Origin: Streptomyces roseicoloratus | Lineage (GTDB): Bacteria; Actinomycetota; Actinomycetes; Streptomycetales; Streptomycetaceae | Direction of reading: 5' to 3' | DNA: 43,784 nucleotides | NCBI RefSeq assembly: GCF_004117935.1 | Contig: NZ_SDOY01000068.1 | Coordinates: 1-43,784 of the forward strand | In this document: piece after piece, positions 16,351 through 24,675 of the stretch | Layout: every line of letters starts with the position of its first letter | Position numbering within the stretch: the stretch's first letter is position 1 | Translations under genes and position numbers: made by a program | Notes under the pieces: generated by a model | What the model was told of the DNA's origin: nothing | Databases searched by the model: none | The model's input: only the letters and a program-made list of their open reading frames with translations

Positions 16351-17196
16351 CTACGCGTTCCCCGTCGTCGCCGTCGCAGGCGGCGGCTCCCACGGCAAGG
16401 GGTCCGGCGTCTCGAACGGCCAGGGCGGTGCGTCGGGGTGACGGGACGTCTGGTCGGCGTACCAGAGGATCTGCTCCGTGTGGAGGGCCGGGCGGGAGAG
16501 GCGGGCCAGGGCGGGGTAGGAGGCCGCGACGGCCTGGGCGAGGTGCAGGGCCGCCTCGGCGTCCGAGGCCGGGTCGCCCGGTCGGGTGTGCGGGACGCCG
16601 TACCACTCGGCGACGGCGCGGAGGGAACGGCCGCCCAGGCGGTAGCGGTCGGCGTGACGGTCGAGGACGAGCGGGTCGCAGACCGGGGCCACACCGGACG
16701 CGAGCCGCTCGGTCAGCGGGGCCAGGCCGTGGCGGACGAGTTCGGCGTGCAGGGTCGACAGGACGTACGGAGCGAACCAGACGACGAGCGGCTCCCCCGT
16801 CGTGAGGTGCGCGGCGACCAGGCCCGCGACCTCCTCCAGGGCCTCGGCGGGCGGCCGGGCCGCCGCGCCGTGCCCGGCCTCCGGCGCCTCGATCTCGGAC
16901 GCCAGGTCCAGCACCCAGTCGCGCGCCGTGCCGTCGCTGCCGCGCAGCGCCGCCGCGCGGATCCGGTCCACGGCCGGGCGGTGGCCGGTGGCCGCGATGT
17001 CCAGGGACAGCAGGGGCCGCCGGTGCCAGCCGGGATGGTCGCCGCGCGGCGGCGGTCCGGGGGCGGGGGCGTGCTGCGGGTGGTACACCTCCCAGCCCTT
17101 CGCGCCGTGCCGCAGCAGCCCGGCACCCGCCGGGACCGGGCCGCCGCAGCGCGTGCAGGAGGCGTCGTATTCGTTGGCGCGTTCCCCGGCCGTCAC
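16351..17196 (-). CDS. DnaQ/RNase T-like 3'-5' exonuclease fold, with altered motif
   Basis: 281 residues from a GTG at 17194-17196 that overlaps the stop of the upstream oxidoreductase gene by four bases. A possible zinc site (C14-x2-C17 and H39-x2-H42) precedes the nuclease-like domain. The Exo I motif reads SLDIAATG, whereas active family members have D-x-E; the glutamate position is alanine (about residue 68). The Exo III region is recognisable (GVPHTRPGDPASDAEAALHLA) with His and Asp in place. The fold assignment is good; activity is doubtful because one metal ligand is missing. The C-terminus is Pro-rich. Confidence 0.72.
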   Translation of the reverse strand: MTAGERANEYDASCTRCGGPVPAGAGLLRHGAKGWEVYHPQHAPAPGPPPRGDHPGWHRRPLLSLDIAATGHRPAVDRIRAAALRGSDGTARDWVLDLASEIEAPEAGHGAAARPPAEALEEVAGLVAAHLTTGEPLVVWFAPYVLSTLHAELVRHGLAPLTERLASGVAPVCDPLVLDRHADRYRLGGRSLRAVAEWYGVPHTRPGDPASDAEAALHLAQAVAASYPALARLSRPALHTEQILWYADQTSRHPDAPPWPFETPDPLPWEPPPATATTGNA

Positions 17197-18797
17197 GGGG
17201 CGCCCGCCCTGTCCCGGTACGCCTCCAGGAGCCGCAGCCAGGCCTCGCTCAGGGTCGGATACGACGGAACGGCGTGCCAGAGGCGGGCGATCGGGACCTC
17301 GCCCGCGACGGCGACCGTCGCCGAGTGGAGCAGTTCGCCGACCCCGGACCCCACGAAGGTCACGCCGAGCACCACCTCGCGGTCCCGGTCGACGACCATC
17401 CGCGCGCGGCCCCGGTAGCCCTGGGCGTAGAGCCCGGCGCCCGCCACCGACGTCATGTCCAGGTCGACGGCCCTGACCCGGTGTCCCGCGGCCTGCGCGG
17501 CGGCCAGCGAGAGCCCGACCGCGGCCACCTCGGGATCGGTGAACACGACCTGGGGTACGGCCGCGTGGTCGGCGGTCGCGCGGTACGGGCCCCATGCGGC
17601 GCCGTCCTCCGCGCCGCCGCCCTTCGCGTCCTCCGCGCCGCCGGCCCCGACCGCCGTGCCGGCCCGTGCGGCCCCGGCAGCGGTGCCGCCCGCTTCAGCC
17701 CCCGAGGCACCGGCGGCCCCACCCGCCCCGTCCGCCCCGTCCGCCCTGTCCGCCGCGCCTGCTGCTGCCCGGGCCGCGATGGCGGCGCCCGCGATCCGCG
17801 CCTGGTACTTGCCCTGATGGGTGAGCAGCGCGCGGTGGTTGACGTCCCCGACGGCGTACAGCCAGTCGTGCCCCTCGACCCGCAGGCTGTCGTCGACGGC
17901 GAGCCAGGAGCCCGGTTCCAGGCCGACCGTCTCCAGTCCGATGTCCTCCGTACGTGGCCGGCGCCCGGTCGCGAACAGCACCTCGTCGCCCTCGACGACG
18001 TCCCCGTCCGCCAGGACCACGGTGACCGGGCCCGTGCTCCCGTCCCGTACGACCGCGGAGACGACGGCGCCGGTACGGACGTCCGCGCCGCGCTCGGCGA
18101 GGGCCTCGGCGACGTGCTCGCCGGCGAACGGCTCCATCCGGGGCAGCAGACCGTCGCCGCGGACCAGGAGGGTCACCCGGGAGCCGAGCGCCTGCCAGGC
18201 GGTCGCCATCTCGACCCCGACGACTCCTCCGCCCACCACGACCAGCCGATCGGGCACCCGCGGGGAGCTCGTGGCCTCGCGGCTGGTCCACGGCCGCGCG
18301 CCGGCGAGCCCGGGCAGATCGGGGAGCACGGCACGGCTGCCGGTGCAGACGGCGACGGCGTGCCGTGCGGTCAGCACGTGGCGGTCGCCCTCGGGTCCCT
18401 CGACGGTGACCCGACGGGGGCCGTGCAGTCGGCCCTGGCCGCGGTAGAGCTGCGCCCCGGTGGAACGCACCCAGTCCACCTGGCCGTCGTCCTTCCAGTC
18501 GCCGACCACGGAGTCGCGGTGGGCGAGGACTTCGTGGGCGTCCAGCGGTCCGTACGCGTGGGCGCGCAGACCGGGCACCCTGCGCGCCTCGGAGCGGACG
18601 ATCGCCGGCCGCAGCAGTGACTTGCTGGGCATGCAGGCCCAGTACGAGCACTCGCCGCCGACCAGTTCCGCCTCCACCACCGCCGCGCTGAGCCCGGCGG
18701 CCCTGACCCGGTCGACGACGTTCTCCCCGACCGGTCCCGCGCCCAGGACCACCACGTCGTACTCGTGCGTCCGCTCGTCTTCCGCCGCTCGTGTCAT
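17193..18797 (-). CDS. FAD/NAD(P)-dependent pyridine nucleotide-disulfide oxidoreductase
   Basis: 534 residues of the glutathione reductase/mercuric reductase class. It shows FAD motif VVLGAGPVGENVV, redox cysteines C50 and C55 (GGECSYWACMPSK), NAD motif VVGGGVVGVEMATAW and the second FAD motif YAVGDVN. The C-terminal dimer domain has SYPTLSEAWLRLLEAY; the position of the catalytic His in lipoamide dehydrogenase is Tyr, so the substrate is not predictable. An Ala/Gly-rich insertion of about 60 residues (about 343-402, bases 17592-17771) interrupts the region before the dimer domain. The gene is divergent from thioredoxin, with 122 bases between, and coupled to the exonuclease-like gene. Confidence 0.88.
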   Translation of the reverse strand: MTRAAEDERTHEYDVVVLGAGPVGENVVDRVRAAGLSAAVVEAELVGGECSYWACMPSKSLLRPAIVRSEARRVPGLRAHAYGPLDAHEVLAHRDSVVGDWKDDGQVDWVRSTGAQLYRGQGRLHGPRRVTVEGPEGDRHVLTARHAVAVCTGSRAVLPDLPGLAGARPWTSREATSSPRVPDRLVVVGGGVVGVEMATAWQALGSRVTLLVRGDGLLPRMEPFAGEHVAEALAERGADVRTGAVVSAVVRDGSTGPVTVVLADGDVVEGDEVLFATGRRPRTEDIGLETVGLEPGSWLAVDDSLRVEGHDWLYAVGDVNHRALLTHQGKYQARIAGAAIAARAAAGAADRADGADGAGGAAGASGAEAGGTAAGAARAGTAVGAGGAEDAKGGGAEDGAAWGPYRATADHAAVPQVVFTDPEVAAVGLSLAAAQAAGHRVRAVDLDMTSVAGAGLYAQGYRGRARMVVDRDREVVLGVTFVGSGVGELLHSATVAVAGEVPIARLWHAVPSYPTLSEAWLRLLEAYRDRAGAP

Positions 18798-18919
18798 GGG
18801 AACCAGTCTGGCGGCGACGGCGCGGATCGGCGCGGAATAGCACGGCTCGATAGGAGGTTGTGCGGGACGAGGTCCCAGGGGACCGTAAGGCGACCACCAG
18901 GAGACCGGAAGGTAGGCAC

Positions 18920-19303
18920 ATGAGCACTGTCGAGCTCACCAAGGACAACTTCGACGAGGTCGTGAGCGGCAACGACTTCGTCCTGATCGACTTCTGGGCC
19001 TCCTGGTGCGGTCCGTGCCGGCACTTCGCCCCGGTCTTCGAGGCCGCCTCCGAGCGGCACGAGGACCTGGTCTTCGCCAAGGTCGACACCGAGGCGCAGC
19101 AGGAGCTGGCGGCGGCGTTCGAGATCCGCTCGATCCCGACCCTGATGATCGTGCGCGACAAGGTCGCGGTGTTCGCCCAGCCCGGCGCGCTGCCGGAGGC
19201 GGCCCTGGAGGACCTGATCGGCCAGGCCCGCAAGCTGGACATGGACGAGGTGCGCAAGTCCATCGCCGAGGCCCAGCCCGAGTCCGCCCCGCAGCAGGGC
19301 TGA
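18920..19303 (+). CDS. trxA: Thioredoxin
   Basis: 127 residues, start ATG at 18920 with GGAAGG upstream. The active-site WCGPC is at 29-33 and the cis-Pro loop is SIPTLMIV. The C-terminus is about 15 residues longer than in E. coli thioredoxin. It reduces disulfides in the cytoplasm with electrons from thioredoxin reductase, which is not in this window. The neighbouring divergent oxidoreductase has a redox disulfide but is not of the thioredoxin reductase class. Confidence 0.93.
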   Translation: MSTVELTKDNFDEVVSGNDFVLIDFWASWCGPCRHFAPVFEAASERHEDLVFAKVDTEAQQELAAAFEIRSIPTLMIVRDKVAVFAQPGALPEAALEDLIGQARKLDMDEVRKSIAEAQPESAPQQG

Positions 19304-19326
19304 CCGACAGCCGCCGACCGTCGGCC

Positions 19327-19414
19327 GCGGCCGACCGGGAACGCAGGTGCCCGGAGCGGCGCGGCCGACCGGGAAGCCAGGTGCCCGGTACGGCGCGGCC
19401 GACCGTGGCAGCGG
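19327..19414. repeat. 34-bp tandem repeats after trxA
   Basis: Two copies (19327-19360, 19361-19394) and a partial third (19395-19414) share gcggccgaccg...caggtgcccgg. They begin 24 bases after the thioredoxin stop. Confidence 0.75.
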
Positions 19415-19437
19415 ACAAGGCGACAGCCGGAGACGCG

Positions 19438-19474
19438 GTGAGGGGCGGCCCGGATCCACCGGGCCGCCCCTCAC
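19438..19474. terminator. Strong intrinsic terminator between trxA and the thiolase gene
   Basis: A perfect 16-bp stem (19438-19453 with 19459-19474) with a five-base loop ATCCA. The two genes converge on it, so it can serve both directions. There is no T-tract, as is common in Streptomyces. Confidence 0.75.
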
Positions 19475-19564
19475 GCCTGCCGTACCGACGGCCGCCCCTC
19501 ACGCCTACCGTACCCACGGCCGCCCTCCACGCCTGCCGTGCCCATGGCCGCCCTTCACGCCTGA
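19464..19564. repeat. 28-bp tandem repeats overlapping a terminator arm
   Basis: Units at 19464-19491, 19492-19519 and 19520-19547, with a partial copy to 19564, share ccgcccctcacgcctgccgt. The first unit begins inside the right arm of the terminator, so repeat growth seems to have started from it. Confidence 0.85.
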
Positions 19565-19651
19565 CCAGCGCGAGGTCCCGTCCTGGCGCTCCGGGACCGG
19601 CCCGAGGCTGGATCCTGGCGTTCCGTCCGGGACCGGCGCGAACCTTCTGTC

Positions 19652-20839
19652 TTAGCGCTCCAGAACCAGCGCGAGGCCCTGGCCCACGCCGATGCACAGT
19701 GCCGCCAGGCCCGTGCCGGAGCCGGCCGCGGCGAGCTGGTGGGCGACCGCGCCGGCGAGCCGGGCGCCCGAGGCGCCGAGCGGGTGGCCGATGGCGATGG
19801 CTCCGCCACGCGGGTTGACCACCGCGGGGTCGAGTTCCGGCCATTCCGCCATGCAGCCGAGCGCCTGGGCGGCGAAGGCCTCGTTCAGTTCGAAGGTCGT
19901 GAGGTCGGAGAAGTCGCGGCCGGCCTTGTCCAGGGCCCGGCGCACGGCCTCCACCGGGCCGAGTCCGAAGAGCTGCGGCTCGATGCCGGTGACGGCGGAG
20001 GCGCGGATCCGCGCCAGCGGCTCGCGGCCGGTCTCGCGCAGCCCCGCCTCGTCGACGAGGAGCAGGGCCGCGGCGCCGTCGTTGAGCGGGGAAGCGTTGC
20101 CGGCCGTGACGGTGCCGCCGTCGGGGCGGAAGGACGGCTTGAGCTTGGCCAGGGCCTCGGGCGAGGTGGTGTCGCGGATGCACTCGTCGCGTCCGAGCTC
20201 GACGCCCGGATACGGGACGACCTCGCCGTTGTAGAGACCCTTGGCCCAGGCCTCGGCGGCCTTGCGGTGGCTGGCGAGGGCGAACGCGTCCTGCGCCTCC
20301 CGGGTGATCGCGTGCTTGTCGGCGACCTGCTCGGCGCCCTCGCCGAGGGAGACGGTCCACTCGGCGGGCATCCGCGGGTTGGTCATGCGCCAGCCGAGGG
20401 TGGTGGAGTGCAGCTGCTGGTGGCCGGCGGGGAAGGCGCGCTCCGGCTTCTGCAGCACCCAGGGCGCCCGGGACATGGACTCGACGCCGCCGGCGATGGC
20501 CACGGAGGCGTCGCCGAGGGCGACGGCGCGGGCGGCCTGGATGACGGCCTCCATGCCGGAGCCGCAGAGCCGGTTGACGGTCACGCCCGGCACCGAGGTC
20601 GGCAGTCCGGCGAGGAGGACGGCCATCCGGGCCACGTCGCGGTTGTCCTCGCCCGCGCCGTTGGCGTCGCCGAAGTAGACGTCGTCCACCCGGGCCGGGT
20701 CGAGCGCCGGGGTGCGGTCGACGAGCGCCTTGACGACGTGGGCGGCGAGGTCGTCGGGCCGTACGGAGGAGAGGGCACCGCCGAACTTGCCGATCGGGGT
20801 GCGGACGGCGTCGACGATGTAGACGTCGCGGATGCTCAT
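19652..20839 (-). CDS. Thiolase (acetyl-CoA acetyltransferase, 3-oxoadipyl-CoA thiolase-like)
   Basis: 395 residues from the ATG at 20837-20839 (GGAGAG upstream). The catalytic Cys is in NRLCGSGM (about 90), the His in IAIGHPLGASGARL and the second Cys in CIGVGQG near the end. The stretch GEDNRDVARMAVLLAGLP strongly resembles PcaF/PaaJ, the thiolases that split 3-oxoadipyl-CoA into succinyl-CoA and acetyl-CoA. No other beta-ketoadipate or phenylacetate genes are nearby, so a general role in fatty-acid or acetoacetyl-CoA metabolism is equally possible. The stop is TAA, unusual in this window. Degenerate copies of its 3' end lie downstream (about 19580-19650). Confidence 0.9.
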   Translation of the reverse strand: MSIRDVYIVDAVRTPIGKFGGALSSVRPDDLAAHVVKALVDRTPALDPARVDDVYFGDANGAGEDNRDVARMAVLLAGLPTSVPGVTVNRLCGSGMEAVIQAARAVALGDASVAIAGGVESMSRAPWVLQKPERAFPAGHQQLHSTTLGWRMTNPRMPAEWTVSLGEGAEQVADKHAITREAQDAFALASHRKAAEAWAKGLYNGEVVPYPGVELGRDECIRDTTSPEALAKLKPSFRPDGGTVTAGNASPLNDGAAALLLVDEAGLRETGREPLARIRASAVTGIEPQLFGLGPVEAVRRALDKAGRDFSDLTTFELNEAFAAQALGCMAEWPELDPAVVNPRGGAIAIGHPLGASGARLAGAVAHQLAAAGSGTGLAALCIGVGQGLALVLER

Positions 20840-20976
20840 CGGTTTCTCTCCCACGTGAGGTTCGCGGTTCGCGGACGGGCAAGGACACGGGGACGATCAC
20901 CCGGCGACACTCCGTCGTTCGCCTGGTGAAATAATCTTCATCTCCGCGCGCCCGAGTCTCCGCCCGTCCACGGCTC

Positions 20977-21064
20977 CTGTCAACGCCTCCCCGGGCCCGT
21001 CCCGACGCCTCCCCGAACCGGTCCCGACGCCTCCCCGGGCCGGTCTCAACGCCTCCCCGGGCCG
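20977..21064. repeat. Four 22-bp tandem units covering a stop codon
   Basis: Units at 20977-20998, 20999-21020, 21021-21042 and 21043-21064 share acgcctccccgggccg. The last unit contains the TGA (21046-21048, minus strand) of the adjacent small gene, so its final residues are encoded by repeat sequence. Confidence 0.85.
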
Positions 21065-21327
21065 GTCTCAGGTCCCCTGATCAGCGCCGTCAGGCCGTAA
21101 TCGAGTTCCCGGCCGTCGACCAGCAGGGCCTCCACGGTCCGCGTCCCGGGATCGATGTCGGCGGTCAGGCCGTGTCCCTCGTAGATCGGATAGCCCGTCT
21201 CGCCGGTACGGCCGGTCGCCTCGACGACCGCCGACCGCACGGCACTGTCCTCGACGGAGGCGTCGCCGCGGTCCTCCACGTGCGCCGGAACCAGAAGGAT
21301 CTCGAAACGCTTCGGATGTGTGCTCAT
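21046..21327 (-). CDS. Small protein of unknown function
   Basis: 93 residues beginning MSTHPKRFEILLVPAHVEDRG. It is a soluble alpha/beta-looking protein with no signal peptide. Codon bias supports coding, but the ribosome binding site is weak. The last residues (GPETGPGRR) come from a 22-bp tandem repeat that also carries the stop codon. I do not recognise the family. It lies between the thiolase gene and the LacI gene, all on the minus strand. Confidence 0.65.
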   Translation of the reverse strand: MSTHPKRFEILLVPAHVEDRGDASVEDSAVRSAVVEATGRTGETGYPIYEGHGLTADIDPGTRTVEALLVDGRELDYGLTALIRGPETGPGRR

Positions 21328-21392
21328 GGACCGACGCTAAGCCGGACGTCCGCGCCTCGCCGCCCGGCCCGCCGGCCCCCGGGGCCGCCGCC

Positions 21393-22415
21393 TCAGCTGG
21401 ACTCGCGGTGCACCACGTACGAGTCGAGCCGTTCGTGCCGCTCCGGGGCCGTGCCCGGTTCGCGGACCACGCGGTCCACCAGTTCGGCGAGCTCGCCGCC
21501 GCCGACCATGTCGATGTGCACCGTGCTGAGCCGGGGCCGCAGGAGCCGGCCGACGACCAGGTCGTCCGAGCCGACCACGGCGGTCTCCTCGGGCACCGCG
21601 ATCCCGGCGTCCTGGAGCGCCCGCATGAGGAGCATGGCGTACTCGTCGTTGTAGCCGAACACTCCGTCGAGGTCGAGATCGCGCCAGCGGGCGGCGAGCG
21701 CGCCGGCCGGCTCCTCCTCGTACCGCAGCGAAAGCGGGACGACGGTGGCGCCGGCGGCTTCGGCGGCGGCGCGCACGCCCTCCAGGCGCGGTACGGAGAA
21801 CACCTCCAGGCCGGGTTCCCCGGGCATCACCACGCCGAGCCTCCGGCGGCCGCGCTCGACCAGATGGGCCCCGGCCAGCCGGCCGACCCGGGTCTGGTCC
21901 ATGACGAGCGCGTGGGTGCCCTCGACCTGCTGCGGGCCGACCGTGATGACCGCCTTGGCGCCGGAGCGCCTGAGCAGCTCCACCCCGGTCGGAGTGAGCT
22001 CCACGTGGCCGAGCGAGACCACCGCGACCGGGCGCAGCTCCGCCCAGGCGCGGGCGGCCTCGTCCGCGTCCATGCCGACGCTGCCGTACTGCACCACCGT
22101 GTAGTCGAGGCTCCGCAGGGCCCACTGGAGCTCGTTGAAGAAGCGGCTGTAGAGCGGGCCGACGGGCACGTGCGCGGTGGGCAGCAGCACCATCCGGCTG
22201 TGACCGGCGCGCAGGCTCCGGGCGGCGGCGTGCGGCACGTAGCCGAGTTCCTCGGCGGCCTCCCGGACCCTGCGGCGGGTGGGCTCGCTGATCCGTACGG
22301 CCGCGGTGTTGTTGAGGACGTAGCTCACGGTGGCGCGCGAGACCCCGGCGAGCCGCGCCACGTCGGCGCTGGTGGGGGCGGGGCTTCCGGCGGACTGCTT
22401 GGGTGACTGGCTCAT
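21393..22415 (-). CDS. LacI family transcriptional regulator
   Basis: 340 residues from the ATG at 22413-22415. The N-terminal helix-turn-helix is typical (TSADVARLAGVSRATVSYVLN, about 15-35), with the hinge helix near PHAAARSLRAG. The periplasmic-binding-protein-like sensor domain follows, with the conserved GSDDLVVGRLLRPRLSTVHID. It is divergent from an MFS transporter gene, and a perfect 12-bp palindrome with a central CpG lies between the two. It is therefore likely to repress the transporter until a sugar is bound. The sugar cannot be read from the sequence. Confidence 0.92.
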   Translation of the reverse strand: MSQSPKQSAGSPAPTSADVARLAGVSRATVSYVLNNTAAVRISEPTRRRVREAAEELGYVPHAAARSLRAGHSRMVLLPTAHVPVGPLYSRFFNELQWALRSLDYTVVQYGSVGMDADEAARAWAELRPVAVVSLGHVELTPTGVELLRRSGAKAVITVGPQQVEGTHALVMDQTRVGRLAGAHLVERGRRRLGVVMPGEPGLEVFSVPRLEGVRAAAEAAGATVVPLSLRYEEEPAGALAARWRDLDLDGVFGYNDEYAMLLMRALQDAGIAVPEETAVVGSDDLVVGRLLRPRLSTVHIDMVGGGELAELVDRVVREPGTAPERHERLDSYVVHRESS

Positions 22416-22500
22416 CGATCCGGCATCTTTCCAGAACGATCCGGCGCAGGGTCTGGCGGATGGCCGGATTCGAGTGCTACACAAGGTTTACACGCGTCAC

Positions 22501-22512
22501 TGACACGTGTCA
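22501..22512. promoter_or_regulatory. Palindromic operator candidate for the LacI regulator
   Basis: TGACACGTGTCA is a perfect 12-bp palindrome with the central CG usual for LacI-family operators. It lies 60 bases before the MFS start and 85 bases before the lacI start. Confidence 0.6.
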
Positions 22513-22572
22513 CCTCCCTCTGACTCTTCCGCTCCCCGCCCTTTCGTCGGGCGATCACTCCAGGAGGGCACC

Positions 22573-23880
22573 GTGGCCCTTTCCTCCTCCGGCACGTCCC
22601 CCGCCTCCCCCGGCCCGTCCTCCGGTTCCTCCCCCGGCCGAGCCCCGGGCACCACCGGTCCCGGTTCCCCCGCCGCACCCCGCACGACCCTCCCGACCCG
22701 CGGGCTGCTGCCCCTGCTGCTGGCCGGGAACACGGCCATGTACGCGCTGTACGTGGGCGTCCCCGGACTGCTGCTCGCCCTGCAGATCGAGGCCGTCGAC
22801 CCGGCGGCGAAGGTGGCCAACTTCGGCCTGGTCTCCGGCGTTTCCGCAATCTTCGCGACGGTCTTCAATCCGGTGGCCGGCGCGCTCTCCGACCGCTCGG
22901 GGCGCCGCAACCCGTGGATCCTGGCGGGCGGACTGCTCGCGCTGCCCGTGATGCTGCTGCTCGGCAGCGTGCACGGCATCCTGCTGGTGACGATCGCGTG
23001 GTGCCTCGGCCAGGCGGTGATGAACGTCTACCAGGCGGCCCTCACCTCCGTGGTGCCCGACCGGGTCCCGCTCGCCTCGCGCGGCAAGGCCTCGGCGGCC
23101 GTGGGCCTCGGTCTTCCCGTCGGCTCGACCGTGGGCGCCCTGATCGGCGCGGCGTTCTCGGATGACTACCGCACCGGCTATCTGGTCTTCGGCGCGATCG
23201 TCGCCGCCACCGCCGTCCTGTTCACCTCCCTGGCCCGCGAGGAGCGCATGCCGCCGAAGTCGCCGATGCCGGTCAGGGCACAACTGGCCGCGTTCGGCAG
23301 CGCGTTGAAGGACCATGACTTCCGGTGGGCGTTCCTCGGCAGGGCGTTGCTCGTCCTCGGCTACTTCGCGGTCGCCGGCTTCCAGCTCTACGTGCTCAAG
23401 GACCACACGGACCTGCCGGCCGGACTGAGCCCGGAGGAGGCGGTGGCGGTGCTGATGCCCGTCAACTCGGTTGCGATGGTGGTCTCCACGGTCCTGGGCG
23501 GCTGGCTCTCCGACCGCTACGACCGGCGCAAGCTCTTCGTCGGCGCCTCCGCCGCGCTCGCCGCCGTGGCCCTGCTGATCCCGGCGGTCTCGTCGAGCTG
23601 GACCGCGATGCTCGCCTTCTCCGTCGTCAACGGGCTCGGTTTCGGCTGCTACATGGCGGTGGACACGGCCCTGGTGACGATGGTGCTGCCTAAGGCCGAG
23701 GACGCGGCCCGGGACATGGGCGTGCTGAACATCGCGAACGCCGGCCCGCAGATCGTGGCGCCGTTCGCCGCGTCCCTGGTCGTCTCGCTCAGCGGCGGCT
23801 ACACCGCGCTGTTCCTGGTGGCCGCCGTGCTGTCCGTGCTCGGGGCGCTGGCGGTGCGCCCGATCCGCACGGTGCGCTGA
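22573..23880 (+). CDS. MFS transporter, probably for a sugar
   Basis: 435 residues from a GTG preceded by AGGAGG (five-base spacing), which decides the start over an upstream GTG at 22507. After a Ser/Pro/Gly-rich N-terminus of about 40 residues, twelve membrane helices are expected. MFS loop motifs are visible: GALSDRSGRRNPWILAGG between helices 2 and 3, and GGWLSDRYDRRKLFVG at the equivalent site of the second half. Pairing with a divergent LacI regulator points to a carbohydrate or glycoside as substrate. A drug-efflux role is less likely given that regulator type. Confidence 0.88.
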   Translation: MALSSSGTSPASPGPSSGSSPGRAPGTTGPGSPAAPRTTLPTRGLLPLLLAGNTAMYALYVGVPGLLLALQIEAVDPAAKVANFGLVSGVSAIFATVFNPVAGALSDRSGRRNPWILAGGLLALPVMLLLGSVHGILLVTIAWCLGQAVMNVYQAALTSVVPDRVPLASRGKASAAVGLGLPVGSTVGALIGAAFSDDYRTGYLVFGAIVAATAVLFTSLAREERMPPKSPMPVRAQLAAFGSALKDHDFRWAFLGRALLVLGYFAVAGFQLYVLKDHTDLPAGLSPEEAVAVLMPVNSVAMVVSTVLGGWLSDRYDRRKLFVGASAALAAVALLIPAVSSSWTAMLAFSVVNGLGFGCYMAVDTALVTMVLPKAEDAARDMGVLNIANAGPQIVAPFAASLVVSLSGGYTALFLVAAVLSVLGALAVRPIRTVR

Positions 23881-23902
23881 TCACGGGCTGCCGAACGGGC
23901 GG

Positions 23903-23936
23903 GGGCCCGGCGCGCGTCGGCGCGCCGGGCCCTTCT
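23903..23936 (+). terminator. Intrinsic terminator after the MFS gene
   Basis: A perfect 13-bp stem (23903-23915 with 23920-23932) with loop GTCG, followed by TTCT. It lies 22 bases after the stop and also faces the convergent lipoprotein gene. Confidence 0.8.
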
Positions 23937-23977
23937 CCGTACCCACGGGCCTCGGGGCGGCCGTGCGGCCCTGCGGG

Positions 23978-24358
23978 TCAGCAGTTCTCGTCGTTCTTCA
24001 CCGCGCCGAACACGATGGTCAGCCCTTCGATCCTGGCGCCGGGCACCGGTTCCTGGGTGCAGACCTTCCAGTCCTCGCCGGTGGCGGGAACGGTACGGCC
24101 CTGGCCGGAGACGTCCTCGAAGCGCATCGAGCCCGAGATCCGGCCGTACACGGCGGCGACGCCCTCGCCGCGGAAGTCCGGCATGAAGCCGTCCTCCACC
24201 CGCACAGGCGCGGTGGGCGTGGCGGGCTTCGTGGTGCCGGGCCGGGGCTCCGGCACGTGCGCCCGGTCCTCCTCCGGTGCGGGGGAACAGGCGGTGAGTA
24301 CGGCGAGCAGACCGGCGGCCAGGACAACGCCGGGACCGGTGGTGCGGATGTGACGCAT
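23978..24358 (-). CDS. Small lipoprotein of unknown function
   Basis: 126 residues from the ATG at 24356-24358. A signal peptide ends with lipobox VLTAC (Cys about 24), followed by a Pro/Thr/Glu-rich linker of about 25 residues. A compact domain contains two further cysteines, one in KVCTQEP and one at the C-terminus (NDENC), which may form a disulfide outside the cell. I do not recognise the domain. The gene converges on the MFS gene at the terminator. Confidence 0.75.
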   Translation of the reverse strand: MRHIRTTGPGVVLAAGLLAVLTACSPAPEEDRAHVPEPRPGTTKPATPTAPVRVEDGFMPDFRGEGVAAVYGRISGSMRFEDVSGQGRTVPATGEDWKVCTQEPVPGARIEGLTIVFGAVKNDENC

Positions 24359-24443
24359 GTTCCCCCCCTGGGACGAGCGTGAACGAGAAGGACCATCATC
24401 CACGCGCCGTCCCACCCGCGGTCCGGCCGTCCCGGTGGTTGTC

Positions 24444-24614
24444 TCAGTTGTGCCCGAACTTCCGGTCCTTGCGGTGGGCGGGGACGTCGATGGCCGGGCG
24501 GGGCGCCTCCGAGGCGGCCGAGCGCGAGGTCTCCTTGGCCGTGGTGGCCGTGGCGCGGTGCTCGTGGCCGCCGGTGCGGGCGCCCTTGTTGACCCGGGTC
24601 TGTTTCTTGCCCAC
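24444..24614 (-). CDS. Small basic protein of unknown function
   Basis: 56 residues, highly charged and rich in Lys, Arg, Thr and Ala, ending DRKFGHN. A GTG at 24612-24614 (VGKKQTRVNKGARTGG) is chosen because GGGAGG lies seven bases upstream. An ATG two codons earlier (24620) would sit only one base after that site. No domain is recognised and it is probably disordered. It stands alone between a lipoprotein gene and the PARG-like gene. Confidence 0.6.
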   Translation of the reverse strand: MGKKQTRVNKGARTGGHEHRATATTAKETSRSAASEAPRPAIDVPAHRKDRKFGHN

Positions 24615-24675
24615 GATCATGCCTCCCGTATCGGAATCTCGTTCCAGGCTCGCACGGGGGCACGAACGCCGCACG

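Noticed and set aside
19464..19564. CRISPR array
   Set aside because: The units are directly adjacent, without unique spacers, and no cas gene is present. The same holds for the arrays at 16081-16156, 38926-39008 and 43567-43784.
20840..20976. A regulatory RNA upstream of the thiolase
   Set aside because: No conserved riboswitch core or stable multi-stem structure could be recognised by eye.
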